From NCBI RefSeq assembly GCF_008634025.1, contig NZ_PDCM01000002.1, positions 4,430,618 through 4,494,617 of the forward strand: a stretch of DNA of 64,000 nucleotides, given 5' to 3'. Positions within the stretch are counted from its first letter, which is position 1. Every line of letters begins with the position of its first letter. This document shows positions 40,807-49,672 of this stretch, one piece after another. The notes beneath the pieces are model-generated. The model was not told where the DNA came from. It was given only the letters and a program-made list of their open reading frames with translations, and made no database searches. Source of the stretch: Streptomyces albofaciens JCM 4342. GTDB lineage: Bacteria > Actinomycetota > Actinomycetes > Streptomycetales > Streptomycetaceae. Both the position numbers and the translations under genes were made by a program.

Positions 40807-43800
40807 GTGAGCAGCAGGCCATCCCGAGGCGCTGCTCGCCTCGCAGCCATACTCGACGCCCTGCCGGACGCGTTGCTGCTGGTCAACTGCAACGGCACGG
40901 TCGTCAACGCGAACGCCATCGCCCTGGAGACCTTCGAGGCCCCGGGCACCGCCCTGGTGGGCCGGGGGCTGCTCGACCTGCTGCCGGCCTTCGACTCCAA
41001 GCGCATCCCCGGCTCCATGCGGCGCCGGGACGAGGAGGACCAGGGCCCGCGTACGAAGCCCACCCGGATGGTCGCCCGGCGCACCGACGGCAGCGAGCTG
41101 CTGGTCGAGGTGACCAGCGCGAACCTGGAGGACGGCCGTACACCGTACGAGTCCGCCTTCGAGGCCGCCTACGCCGACCACCGCAACGGCTACACCGGTG
41201 ACGAGCTGCTGATGCTCGTCGTGCGGGACCTGACCGGCACGCTGGACACCGAGACCGAGCTGGCCCGCCAGCAGCGGCAGACCGAGATGATCCTGCGCGC
41301 GGCGGCCGAGGGCGTCGTCGGTGTCGACTCCGAGGGCAAGGTCGTCCTGGTCAACCCGTCAGCCGCGCAGATCCTCGGTTACCGGGCGAGCGAGCTGGGC
41401 GGCAAGGAGCTGCACCCGCTCATCCACCACTCGCGGGCCGACGGCACGCCGCTGCCCTGGGAGGAGACGCCGCTCGCCGACTCCCTGCGCTCCGGGCGCA
41501 AGCACCGGGTGCGCGGGCAGGCGCTGTGGGCCAAGGACGGCCGGTCGGTGCCGGTGGACCTGACGACCGCGCCGGTACGCGACGGCGACCAGCTCGTCGG
41601 CGCGGTGATGACGTTCACCGACCGGCGGCCGTACGACGCGCTGGCGGCGCGCCACGCGCAGTTGCTCGCCGTACTGGACCAGTCGCTGCGCGGCCCGCTG
41701 GAGGAGCTGAAGGCGGAGCTGGGCACGCTGGCGTCCGACCCGGCCGGCCAGCTGTGGCCGGAGGCGAACCAGATCCTGCACCACCTCGCCGCCGGGTACG
41801 CGCGGATGACGACGCTGGTCGACAACGTGCTGAGCTACCAGCGCCTGGACGCGGGCGGCGAGCGCCTCGAACGGGACACGGTCTCGCTCGACGCGGTCGT
41901 GGCGGCCGGTGTCGAGGGCGCGATCGAGCTGATCGGCCCGGGCCGCGCCCAGTTCGCGGTGCACGCGCCGCCGATCGACGCCGAGGTGGACCCGGTGCGG
42001 CTCGCGCAGGCGCTCTCCCACCTGATCGCGGATGTCGCGGGCGTGGACGCCACGGGCAAGGCCGGTGGCGGCGGGTCCGAGGCCGCTTCCGGGGACTCGA
42101 CGATCGTGGTGGCGGCCGCGCAGCGCGGCGAGGTCGTACGGATCGAGGTGCGCGGCCCGTACGGTGGCGGCAACCCGGTCCACGCGCCGATCGTGCGCGG
42201 CATCGTCCGGCAGCACGGCGGCGTCCTGCAGACGCACGAGGTGCCGGGCGCGGGCGGCAGCGCGTACGTACTGGAAGTGCCCGTGTCGGCCAGTGGCGCC
42301 CCGGTTTCCGGCGCGGCGGGCGCGGACCGCGCGCGCGAGGCCACCGGCAACGAGACGACCGTCATGCCGGTGCCTGCGGAGCGTGCGCGGGGGACGCAGC
42401 AGCAGGGCGAGAAGAAGACGCAGGGAGCGCAGGGAGCGCAGGGAGCGCAGGGAACTCAAGGAGCGCAGGGGGCGCAGGGGGCGCCCGGCAGTGTCGGTGC
42501 GGGCCGTACGGACAGCGAGGGCGAGGACACGCCCACTGGGCGGCGGCGTGCACGACGCGGCGACGTACCCGTACAGCAGCAGCCGGGCGAGGGCACGGCG
42601 ACGGCCGGGGACGCTCGTGGCGGCGGCGCCGGCCAGGTGCCCCGCGCGCGCAGCGAGGCCGACGCGGCCGGAGCGCAGGGGCCGGTGCCCGGCAGCGGGG
42701 GTACGGGTCCGGGCGGCGACGGGCCTACGGGCGCCGCGCCGGGCGGGCCCGGGATGCCGCAGGGCACGGCCGGGATGCCGCAGGGCATGGCCGGGGCCGA
42801 GGTCGTACCGCCGGGTGGGCGGCGCCGGGCCCAGGACGCGCCTGAGGGCGCCGAGCGGACCGCGCTCCCGGCCGTCGCGGGGATCCCGCAGGGGCCGGGC
42901 CAGGTGGCCCATGGCGGCCCGGCGCAGGGCGGTCAGGCTCAGGGTGGCCAGGTTCAGGGCGGTCCGGTGCAGGGCGGTCCGGCGCAGGGCGGTCCGGCAC
43001 AGGGCGGTCCGGCACAGGGCGGTCCGGCTCACGGTGGCCAGGTCCAGGGTGGTCAGGTCCAGCCGACCGGGCGCCGGGCACGCCGGACGCTGGCGGACGC
43101 GGCCGAACGGCCGATCCCGAACCAGCCGCAGGCCGCACAGGCCGGGGTCCGTAACCAGAACTCGGCGTTCGCGCTGCCGCCCGCCGCCGCCGACCAGCTT
43201 CCGCAGTCCCCCCTGCCCGCGCTGCCGGTCCTGCCCGGCCAGGCCGCGGGGCCGCACGGCGGTGGCGGTGGCGGTGTCGGTGTCGGTACGGGCGCGGGTA
43301 CAAGCACAGGTACAGGCCCGGGTGCCGCCGTGGGCACAGGCACGGAAGCGAGCCCGGGTACGGGCCGCCGTCGCGCCCGTACGGCTGCCCCGGGGGCCGT
43401 CGGCGAGCAGGCCGCCGTGGCGGCCGACTCCGGCGTACCCGAGGGCGATTGGGGCGCCGGGCCGACCGGGCGGCGCCGTGCGCGGCGGGCCGCCGCCGAG
43501 GAGCGGGCGGCTGCCGCGATGGCCGACTCGGAGTCGACGGGCACGTTCGTGGCCGGTCCCGAGGGTCTGGTCGCGCATCCCATGGAGGACGGGCCGGTGG
43601 CCGGTCCCGTAGCCGCTGCGGCGGCCGGGGAGGGCCGGCCCGTGCCCACCGGGCGGCGGCGCGGACGGCCCAGCCCGGCGGAGGTCGAGGCAGGGGAGCA
43701 GGAGCGGGGACAGCAGGAGCGGGGACAGCAGGTTCCCGGTCAGCAGGTTCCCGGTCAGCAGGGAGAGCCGCAGGCGCAGCCCGGCGATCCGGCACGCCCC

Positions 43801-45315
43801 GGCCAGCCCGGACACCCCGCCCAGCCCGGACACTCCGGAAGCGCCGGACACCCCGTACAGCCCAACCAGCACGCACAGTCGGGCCAGCCCGCGCAGCCGG
43901 GCCAGCCCGACGTCCTCGGCACCCCCGGCTCCCCTGGCGCCCCCGGTACCCCCGGAGCCCCCCAACAGCCCGTACCTGACTCGGCCACGTCCCGGAGGCC
44001 GCTGGCCACGCCCGCTTCGCCGGAGGCGGCAGGGGACGACGACGCGGCGGACGGTCATGCCGCGGGCCACTCCCACGGGCGCGCGTTCAATGTGCGGACG
44101 CTCGGGCAGGGTGTGCCGTTCTCGCAGCAGATCGCCGACCAGCAGCGCCCGGCCGCACCCGGCACCCCCGCGGCTGGCGCCCCTGCACCCGGCACCCCCG
44201 CGCCCGGCTCGGGGCGCCGCCGCAAGCTGGCCCAGCCGCCGCAGGATGCCGAGCGCGCGGCCGATGCCGCCGAGGCCCGGCCGCACCCGCAGCCCGGCGC
44301 CCACGTACCGGGCCAGGCCGCCCAGCCGCACCCGGCACCGCAGGCCCAGCCCCAGCAGCAACCGCCGCACCAGCAGAGCCAGCAGCCCCAGCAGCACGCA
44401 CAGAACCAACAGCCCCCGCAGCAACTCCAGCATTCGCAGCACCCCCAGCAACACCTGCTGAACTCCTCCGAAGGCCGCGCCTTCGCCGTCTCCGCGCCCG
44501 ACGAGGGCAGCGAGGGCCCCGAGCCGCTGGACGGCCCGAACGGCGCCGTCGAGGTGACCGAGCCGCAACCGCAGCCGATGGACGACGAGTTGCCACCGGA
44601 GCCGCTGGACAACCCGCGCCGGCTGCTGGTCTGGCCCGCGCCGGACGTCTCCACCCAGCAGGCGCTGAGCGACCGCGGCTACCGCCCGGTCATCGTCAAC
44701 TCCCGCGAGGAGGTGGACGCGCAGATCGCCGCGTACCCGGCGGCGCTGTTCGTCGACCCGCTGACCGGGCCGATCACGCGCACCGCCCTCCAGTCGCTGC
44801 GCACGGCGGCGGTCGCGGCCGAGGTGCCGGTGCTGGTGACGGCCGGTCTCGGCCAGGCGACGCGGGAGGCCGCGTACGGTGCCGACCCGGCCGTGCTCCT
44901 GAAGGCGCTCGCACCGCGCGACAGCGAGCAGCACCCGCCGCGGGTCCTGCTGACCGAGGAGAACGACGCGGTCGCCGGAGCGCTGACCACCTCGCTGGAG
45001 CGGCGCGGCATGCAGGTCGCGCGCGCGGCGACGGACGCGGACGCGGTGAATCTGGCGGCCCAGATGCGGCCGAACCTGGTGGTGATGGACCTGATGCAGG
45101 TACGCCGCCGCCGGGCCGGAATCGTCGACTGGCTGCGTTCGAACGGCCTGCTCAACCGCACCCCGCTGGTCGTCTACACCTCGGCCGACCTGGACCCGGC
45201 CCAGCTCCCGCGCCTCGCCGCGGGCGAGACCGTCCTCTTCCTGGCCGAGCGCTCGACGAGCGCGGAGGTGCAGTCCCGGATCGTCGACCTGCTCGCGAAG
45301 ATCGGCACGAACTGA
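40807..45315 (+). CDS. Giant PAS/pseudo-histidine-kinase/receiver protein, 1502 aa
   Basis: Residues about 8-120 and 160-280 are PAS domains (AAILDALPDALLLVN and MILRAAAEGVVGVDSEGKVV). About 290-510 resemble HisKA plus HATPase, but the phospho-acceptor box reads DQSLRGPLEEL, with Gln292 where His belongs. The ATPase N-box reads ALSHLIADVAG instead of NLxxNA, and no DxGxG box follows. Residues about 510-1270 are disordered: collagen-like GAQGAQGTQG, QGGPAQGGP and PGQQVPGQQ repeats, with scattered TGRRRARR boxes. About 1270-1502 are two receiver-like domains; the second keeps VVMDLMQV. It looks like a scaffold or sensor without kinase activity. There is no membrane helix. The partner is unknown. 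Confidence 0.83.
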   Translation: MSSRPSRGAARLAAILDALPDALLLVNCNGTVVNANAIALETFEAPGTALVGRGLLDLLPAFDSKRIPGSMRRRDEEDQGPRTKPTRMVARRTDGSELLVEVTSANLEDGRTPYESAFEAAYADHRNGYTGDELLMLVVRDLTGTLDTETELARQQRQTEMILRAAAEGVVGVDSEGKVVLVNPSAAQILGYRASELGGKELHPLIHHSRADGTPLPWEETPLADSLRSGRKHRVRGQALWAKDGRSVPVDLTTAPVRDGDQLVGAVMTFTDRRPYDALAARHAQLLAVLDQSLRGPLEELKAELGTLASDPAGQLWPEANQILHHLAAGYARMTTLVDNVLSYQRLDAGGERLERDTVSLDAVVAAGVEGAIELIGPGRAQFAVHAPPIDAEVDPVRLAQALSHLIADVAGVDATGKAGGGGSEAASGDSTIVVAAAQRGEVVRIEVRGPYGGGNPVHAPIVRGIVRQHGGVLQTHEVPGAGGSAYVLEVPVSASGAPVSGAAGADRAREATGNETTVMPVPAERARGTQQQGEKKTQGAQGAQGAQGTQGAQGAQGAPGSVGAGRTDSEGEDTPTGRRRARRGDVPVQQQPGEGTATAGDARGGGAGQVPRARSEADAAGAQGPVPGSGGTGPGGDGPTGAAPGGPGMPQGTAGMPQGMAGAEVVPPGGRRRAQDAPEGAERTALPAVAGIPQGPGQVAHGGPAQGGQAQGGQVQGGPVQGGPAQGGPAQGGPAQGGPAHGGQVQGGQVQPTGRRARRTLADAAERPIPNQPQAAQAGVRNQNSAFALPPAAADQLPQSPLPALPVLPGQAAGPHGGGGGGVGVGTGAGTSTGTGPGAAVGTGTEASPGTGRRRARTAAPGAVGEQAAVAADSGVPEGDWGAGPTGRRRARRAAAEERAAAAMADSESTGTFVAGPEGLVAHPMEDGPVAGPVAAAAAGEGRPVPTGRRRGRPSPAEVEAGEQERGQQERGQQVPGQQVPGQQGEPQAQPGDPARPGQPGHPAQPGHSGSAGHPVQPNQHAQSGQPAQPGQPDVLGTPGSPGAPGTPGAPQQPVPDSATSRRPLATPASPEAAGDDDAADGHAAGHSHGRAFNVRTLGQGVPFSQQIADQQRPAAPGTPAAGAPAPGTPAPGSGRRRKLAQPPQDAERAADAAEARPHPQPGAHVPGQAAQPHPAPQAQPQQQPPHQQSQQPQQHAQNQQPPQQLQHSQHPQQHLLNSSEGRAFAVSAPDEGSEGPEPLDGPNGAVEVTEPQPQPMDDELPPEPLDNPRRLLVWPAPDVSTQQALSDRGYRPVIVNSREEVDAQIAAYPAALFVDPLTGPITRTALQSLRTAAVAAEVPVLVTAGLGQATREAAYGADPAVLLKALAPRDSEQHPPRVLLTEENDAVAGALTTSLERRGMQVARAATDADAVNLAAQMRPNLVVMDLMQVRRRRAGIVDWLRSNGLLNRTPLVVYTSADLDPAQLPRLAAGETVLFLAERSTSAEVQSRIVDLLAKIGTN

Positions 45316-45320
45316 CCGAG

Positions 45321-45560
45321 GCGAGTACGAGCACAGCGGGTACAAGCACGGCGAGTACGAGCACCGCGGGTACGAGCGAGGCTGGTACGACCACAGCGGG
45401 TACAAGCACAGCGGGTACAAGCACGGCTGGTACGAGCACAGCGGGTACGACCACAGCAGGTACAAGCACGCCTGGTACGACCACAGCAGGTACGAGCGAG
45501 GCGAGTACGACCACAGCAGGTACGCGCGCAGCGGGAACGAGCGCAGCGAGAACGAGCACG
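45321..45560. repeat. 15-bp tandem repeat, sixteen units
   Basis: Sixteen uninterrupted 15-bp units of the type GCGGGTACGAGCACA start 5 bp after the stop of the giant PAS protein. Variation is confined mostly to positions 3-4 and the last five bases. On the + strand the unit would encode Ala-Gly-Thr-Ser-Thr, on the - strand Val-Pro-Ala-Val-Val. No start or ribosome-binding site makes either a gene. It fills the gap to 45627. Confidence 0.92.
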
Positions 45561-45626
45561 GCGGCGCGCCACCCACCACCGCGAATTCCGTGGTGGCGCA
45601 CCGCCCGTCTCCGGTAGAAACGCCGC

Positions 45627-46193
45627 ATGCGCCCCGCCCCCGGTGAAGTCCTGCACTTTTCCGAAGACCCCACGATCACGCGGTTCGTGCCGCACGTCGC
45701 CCCGACCGCGCGGCAGCCCGAGGCCTACGTCTGGGCCGTCGACGGCGACCGCGCGCCGGACTACTGGTTTCCACGCCAGTGCCCGCGGGCCATGGCCTGG
45801 ACGGTACCGGGCACGACCGCCGCGGACCGTACCCGCGTCCTCGGGCCGGGTGGGGGCGAGCGGGTACACGCGATCGAGTACCGCTGGCTGGACCGCATTC
45901 GTACCACCGAGCTGTTCGCCTACCGGCTCCCGGCCGCGGCCTTCCGCCCGTTCGGCGAGCCGGTGCCGAGCGCGGTCGTGGCGACGGAGCCCGTCGTACC
46001 GCTCGGGCCGCCCGAGCCGGTGGGCGACCTGCTGAAGCTGCACCAGGACGCCGGGATCCAGCTCCGGGTGCTCGACAACTTGTGGGGCTTCTGGGACGGG
46101 GTGATCACCAGCACGCTCGGCTTCAGCGGCATCCGGCTGCGCAACGCGCAGCCGGCACCGACTCCCGCTCCCGCCTTCACCCCACCCGCATGA
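45627..46193 (+). CDS. DUF6886-type protein, 188 aa
   Basis: The sequence begins MRPAPGEVLHFSEDPTITRF. It has YVWAVDGDRAPDYWFPRQCPRA, IEYRWLDRIRTTELFAYRLP and a C-terminal helix near LRVLDNLWGFWDGVITSTLG, matching my memory of the DUF6886 family found in Streptomyces and Bacillus. Members are about 180 aa and uncharacterised. There is no signal peptide. It is convergent with the acyl-CoA synthetase gene, 6 bp away. Confidence 0.78.
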   Translation: MRPAPGEVLHFSEDPTITRFVPHVAPTARQPEAYVWAVDGDRAPDYWFPRQCPRAMAWTVPGTTAADRTRVLGPGGGERVHAIEYRWLDRIRTTELFAYRLPAAAFRPFGEPVPSAVVATEPVVPLGPPEPVGDLLKLHQDAGIQLRVLDNLWGFWDGVITSTLGFSGIRLRNAQPAPTPAPAFTPPA

Positions 46194-46199
46194 GCCTCC

Positions 46200-47855
46200 T
46201 CAACTCCCCACCCGCGTAACCGTCAACTCCCCGTCCGCGTACTGCTTGCGCAGTACCTTCTTGTCGAACTTGCCGACGCTCGTCTTCGGTACGGACGCCA
46301 CCACCGTCCACCGCTCCGGCAGCTGCCAGCGCGCCACCCGCTCGCCGAGGAAGGCCCGCAGTTCCTCGAAGGCCGCGCCGGCGCCCTCCCGCAGCACCAC
46401 GGCGGCCAGCGGGCGCTCGCCCCACTTCTCGTCCGGTACGGCCACCACCGCGGCCTCCGCCACCTCCGGGTGGGCCATCAGGTGGTTCTCCAGCTCGACG
46501 GACGAGATCCACTCGCCACCGGACTTGATCACGTCCTTGGCCCGGTCGGTCAGCGTCAGATAGCCGTCCGGCGTGATCGTTCCGACGTCGCCGGTACGCA
46601 GCCAGCCGTCCGGGCTGAACTTGTCACCGGGCCGCTGGTCGGCGCCCTCCGTACCGCCGTAGTACGCGCCCGCGATCCACGGCCCGCGCACCTCCAGCTC
46701 CCCCGCCGACTCCCCGTCCCACGGCAGGTGGGCCCCGTCCGGGCCGACGAGCCGGGCCTCCACCGAGGCGGGGAACCGGCCCTGCATCCCGCGGTACGCC
46801 CACTCCTCGTCGCCGCTGACACCGGCCGGCGGGTGCGAGACCGTGCCGAGCGGCGAGGTCTCGGTCATGCCCCAGGCGTGCACCACGCGCAGCCCGTGTC
46901 GTTCCTCGAAGGCGCGCATCAGGGACGGGGGACACGCGGAACCGCCGATGACGACGTTGCGCAGCGAGGTGACGTCCCGCTTCGTGGCGTCCAGCTCTCC
47001 GAGCAGGCCCTGCCAGATGGTGGGTACGGCGGCGGCGATGGTCGGCCGTACGATCTCGATCATCTCGGCCAGCGGCGCCGGCTGGAGGAAGCGGTCCGGC
47101 ATCAGCAGCGAGGCGCCCGCCATGAAGGAGGCGTGCGGCAGGCCCCAGGCGTTGACGTGGAACATGGGTGTCAAAGGGAAACAGACATCCCGCGCGGTGA
47201 GGCCGAAAGCATCACCGCAGTTGACCTGCATGGAGTGCAGGTAGATCGAGCGATGGCTGTAGGCCACGCCCTTTGGGTTTCCGGTGGTCCCGGAGGTGTA
47301 GCAGATGCCGGCGGCTGCTCGTTCGTCCAGCTTGGGCCAGTCGTACGAGGTTGGTCGGTCGGCGATCAGTTGCTCGTAGTCGTGCACGGTGGCAGTGACA
47401 CCGTCGAGGGCTGAGCGGTCCCCGGGGCCGCTGACCACCACATGCCGTACGGCCGGCAGGTGCGGCAGCAACGGCGCGAGGAGTGGCAGCAGGCTGCCAT
47501 CCACGATGATGATGGGGTCTGCGGCGTGGTTGGCGATCCACACCAGTTGTTCGGCAGGTACCCGCAGGTTGAGGGTGTGCAGTACCGCCCCCATGGAGGG
47601 AACGGCAAAGTACGTTTCCAGGTGCTCGGCGTTGTTCCACATGAGCGTTCCCACCACGCTCGACTCTCGCACTCCCAGTTCGTCATGGAGTGCGTGCGCG
47701 AGCTGTGCGGCCCGGGCGCCCACTTCGGCGTAGGTGCGGCGGCGGGGATCACCCTCGCCTGTCCAAGTGGTTACCTGAGCTTGGCCATGGACCGTTGACC
47801 CGTGGGTCAAGATCCGTGAGACCAGCAGGGGTACGTCTTGCATCGTGCTTTGCAC
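46200..47855 (-). CDS. Acyl-CoA synthetase, apparently a host/prophage chimera
   Basis: 551-aa AMP-forming fatty-acyl-CoA synthetase (FadD type). It has the phosphate loop YTSGTTGNPKG, HVNAWGLPHASF, the adenylate site HAWGMTETSPLG, the hinge SPDGWLRTGDVGTITPDGYL and the catalytic Lys region KTSVGKFDKK, so all core motifs are present. Codons 1-231 have about 23% A/T-ending codons by my count, while codons from 232 on have about 5%, a switch exactly at PMF|HVNAW (47160). GTG 47855 follows AAGGAGG. The 5' half is adjacent to the prophage integrase, 74 bp away. The simplest reading is that integration fused a phage-borne 5' half to the host 3' half, leaving a functional enzyme. Confidence 0.85.
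   Translation of the reverse strand: MQSTMQDVPLLVSRILTHGSTVHGQAQVTTWTGEGDPRRRTYAEVGARAAQLAHALHDELGVRESSVVGTLMWNNAEHLETYFAVPSMGAVLHTLNLRVPAEQLVWIANHAADPIIIVDGSLLPLLAPLLPHLPAVRHVVVSGPGDRSALDGVTATVHDYEQLIADRPTSYDWPKLDERAAAGICYTSGTTGNPKGVAYSHRSIYLHSMQVNCGDAFGLTARDVCFPLTPMFHVNAWGLPHASFMAGASLLMPDRFLQPAPLAEMIEIVRPTIAAAVPTIWQGLLGELDATKRDVTSLRNVVIGGSACPPSLMRAFEERHGLRVVHAWGMTETSPLGTVSHPPAGVSGDEEWAYRGMQGRFPASVEARLVGPDGAHLPWDGESAGELEVRGPWIAGAYYGGTEGADQRPGDKFSPDGWLRTGDVGTITPDGYLTLTDRAKDVIKSGGEWISSVELENHLMAHPEVAEAAVVAVPDEKWGERPLAAVVLREGAGAAFEELRAFLGERVARWQLPERWTVVASVPKTSVGKFDKKVLRKQYADGELTVTRVGS
47140..47180. other. Candidate prophage attachment site (attL) inside the acyl-CoA synthetase gene
   Basis: The abrupt change of codon use at 47160 marks the likely host/phage junction. 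The codons there (CCCATGTTCCACGTCAACGC on the - strand) correspond to the PFYHCFG-type segment of acyl-CoA synthetases. As I recall, the phage R4 attB site lies in that segment. The exact crossover dinucleotide cannot be fixed without the right end of the prophage. Confidence 0.55.
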
Positions 47856-47929
47856 CGGGAGCCTCCTTGCGCCTTGCTACGCGCGGGTAAGTTCCTGGCG
47901 ATTGTGCTGGTGTTCCTCGCGGTATGTCA

Positions 47930-49672
47930 CTACCCCGCTACGGCTTCGCGGTCGGCGGCGCGGCTCCACAGGTCGGCGGGGGACCAGTCGGGGCGCGTGC
48001 CGAACGGCCCGCGGCAGATCCTCTTGGGGGCCCATGGGTCGGGTTCCCAGACAGGATGGATCTCGGCACGTACGGACTTCAGCTTGCCCTCATCGTCTCG
48101 GATGTCGTGGAAGACGACCCGGCGTACGAGCTGCCGCAGCATCGCATTCCGCTCGATCGGCTTGAACGTCTCCCACTCTTCAAGCAGGCCGACGATCATT
48201 TCGCGGAAGTCGGAGCGCGCCGGCAGTGCCTCGACCGCGCCCAGCTCCGCTAGTTGCTTGGTCAACGCTCCTTTCTTCCCGAGCCATTTGTCGCGTACGC
48301 GCGCGAAGGAGTCGGACGGGTACTTTTCCGGGTTCAGTGCGTTGTCCTCAACCAACCGGTCGAGGGCGTCGTCGACCTTTTTCAACTCCCGGTTGATCCA
48401 GTCACGTTCGCGCTGGTGTGCGATGCGCGGGTCGACGGGTGGCGCGGTGTCGCTCGGTGTCGCGGGGGCGGCGTCGATGTCGGCGGCGAGCTGTTCCCGT
48501 CCGAGCCAGTCGAAAACCTCGTCTTCCGCCTGTTCCCGCTTCACGTTGATGCCGCCCGGGCAGGCCAGTTTCGACACGTTCTTGTGTCGGCTGCACACGA
48601 GCCAGTGCCCGCGTATCTGCACGCCTTTCACGGTGTCTGAGGCGTGGCTCATGTGGTATCGGCATCGTCCGTGAGCGGTCAGGCCGCTAAGCGTGTAGGT
48701 GGCCTTGCGGGCGCGGGGCGGTATCTTCTTGGATTGGGCGCGGTGGGCTTTGTACTCCTCCCATACGTCCGGCTCGATGATCTTCGGCTGTGCCCCGGGC
48801 ACGAACAGGATTCGCCCATTGGGGCACTTGCTCATGTTCGGGTTTGTGCCGTATCCGCACCGGCATTCCGGGTCGTGCATACGGAGCAGTCCCGCCGCAA
48901 ATCCACTGTCCATGTATCGGGCGATTGTGCTGGTGTGCCACAGGCCGCCGCGGGTCGTTGGGATGGCCAGTTCTTCGTTGAGCCAATGGGCGATGGTGTT
49001 AAGCCCTTGAGGGACTGGGGCGGCGAGCTTCCGCTCGTACATTTCTTCGGCGATGGGCGCGAAGTCGGGGTGAAGGGTGTACCGCTCTTCTTGCAGGCGC
49101 CATCCGCCCGGCATGGACGGGTCGGGTACGCGGCGCGGATGCCAGGTGTACCCGAAGCGCGGGCGCCCGGTCGCCGGTAGCTGGTTCTTGATGCGGAATT
49201 CGTGGGTCTCGCGCCACTGTTCGCCGGCGCGGTTGCTCTCGAAGTTGCCGAACGCGAAGATCATTTCTCGTTGCAGCTCGCCCACGGCAGTTCGGGCGTC
49301 GACGGGTTCTGTCGCCGATTCCAGCTCGCCGCCGACGGCTTCAAGACGCGCGAGGGCGGCGGAGTTGCCCGTTCGGTTGCGCCCGAATCGGGAGTATCGC
49401 CACACGGCAATGCCGCGCGCCTCGCCGGATTCAACGCGCTCGATGGCGCTCATAATCTTGCGCTTGAAGTTCCGGCCGGTCGCGTCGAGGTCAACGACCA
49501 TCGGTTCGAGCAGGCGGCGGCCGGTGCGCGCCGCCCATGCCCTGATTGCTGCCTCTTGCAGTTCGGGGCTGATCTTCTCCTCTTTCCACGTGGAGACGCG
49601 GATGTACCCGATCCAGGCGTCGCCGGTGCCCGGTGCGCTCCGGAATGTGGGTGGTATGTGCAGGTCGCTCAC
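47930..49672 (-). CDS. int: Large serine recombinase (prophage integrase)
   Basis: 580 aa. The resolvase domain starts WIGYIRVSTWKEEKISPELQ with the nucleophile Ser27, and has VWRYSRFGRNRTGNSAALAR and EREMIFAF-like dimer/active-site stretches. The recombinase domain follows (GLNTIAHWLNEELAIPTTRG). A zinc-ribbon with Cys (CRYHMSH...WLVCSRHKN...LACPGG) and a coiled-coil segment near RELKKVDDALDRLVEDN complete the large-serine-integrase plan. It is not Sre or phiC31 Int by recollection of their sequences. The GTG overlaps the stop of the preceding gene (GTGA). Its distal end faces the acyl-CoA synthetase junction. Confidence 0.92.
   Translation of the reverse strand: MSDLHIPPTFRSAPGTGDAWIGYIRVSTWKEEKISPELQEAAIRAWAARTGRRLLEPMVVDLDATGRNFKRKIMSAIERVESGEARGIAVWRYSRFGRNRTGNSAALARLEAVGGELESATEPVDARTAVGELQREMIFAFGNFESNRAGEQWRETHEFRIKNQLPATGRPRFGYTWHPRRVPDPSMPGGWRLQEERYTLHPDFAPIAEEMYERKLAAPVPQGLNTIAHWLNEELAIPTTRGGLWHTSTIARYMDSGFAAGLLRMHDPECRCGYGTNPNMSKCPNGRILFVPGAQPKIIEPDVWEEYKAHRAQSKKIPPRARKATYTLSGLTAHGRCRYHMSHASDTVKGVQIRGHWLVCSRHKNVSKLACPGGINVKREQAEDEVFDWLGREQLAADIDAAPATPSDTAPPVDPRIAHQRERDWINRELKKVDDALDRLVEDNALNPEKYPSDSFARVRDKWLGKKGALTKQLAELGAVEALPARSDFREMIVGLLEEWETFKPIERNAMLRQLVRRVVFHDIRDDEGKLKSVRAEIHPVWEPDPWAPKRICRGPFGTRPDWSPADLWSRAADREAVAG

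Noticed and set aside
45321..45560. CRISPR array
   Set aside because: The 15-bp units are directly adjacent with no unique spacers and no cas genes are nearby.
41359..45579. A 1406-codon open frame antisense to the giant PAS gene
   Set aside because: It is an artefact of high G+C; the + frame has coherent PAS and receiver motifs and the antisense frame has none.
47856..47929. attL in the 74-bp gap between integrase and synthetase start
   Set aside because: The low-GC3, phage-like character continues through the first 231 codons of the synthetase, so the junction is better placed at 47160.
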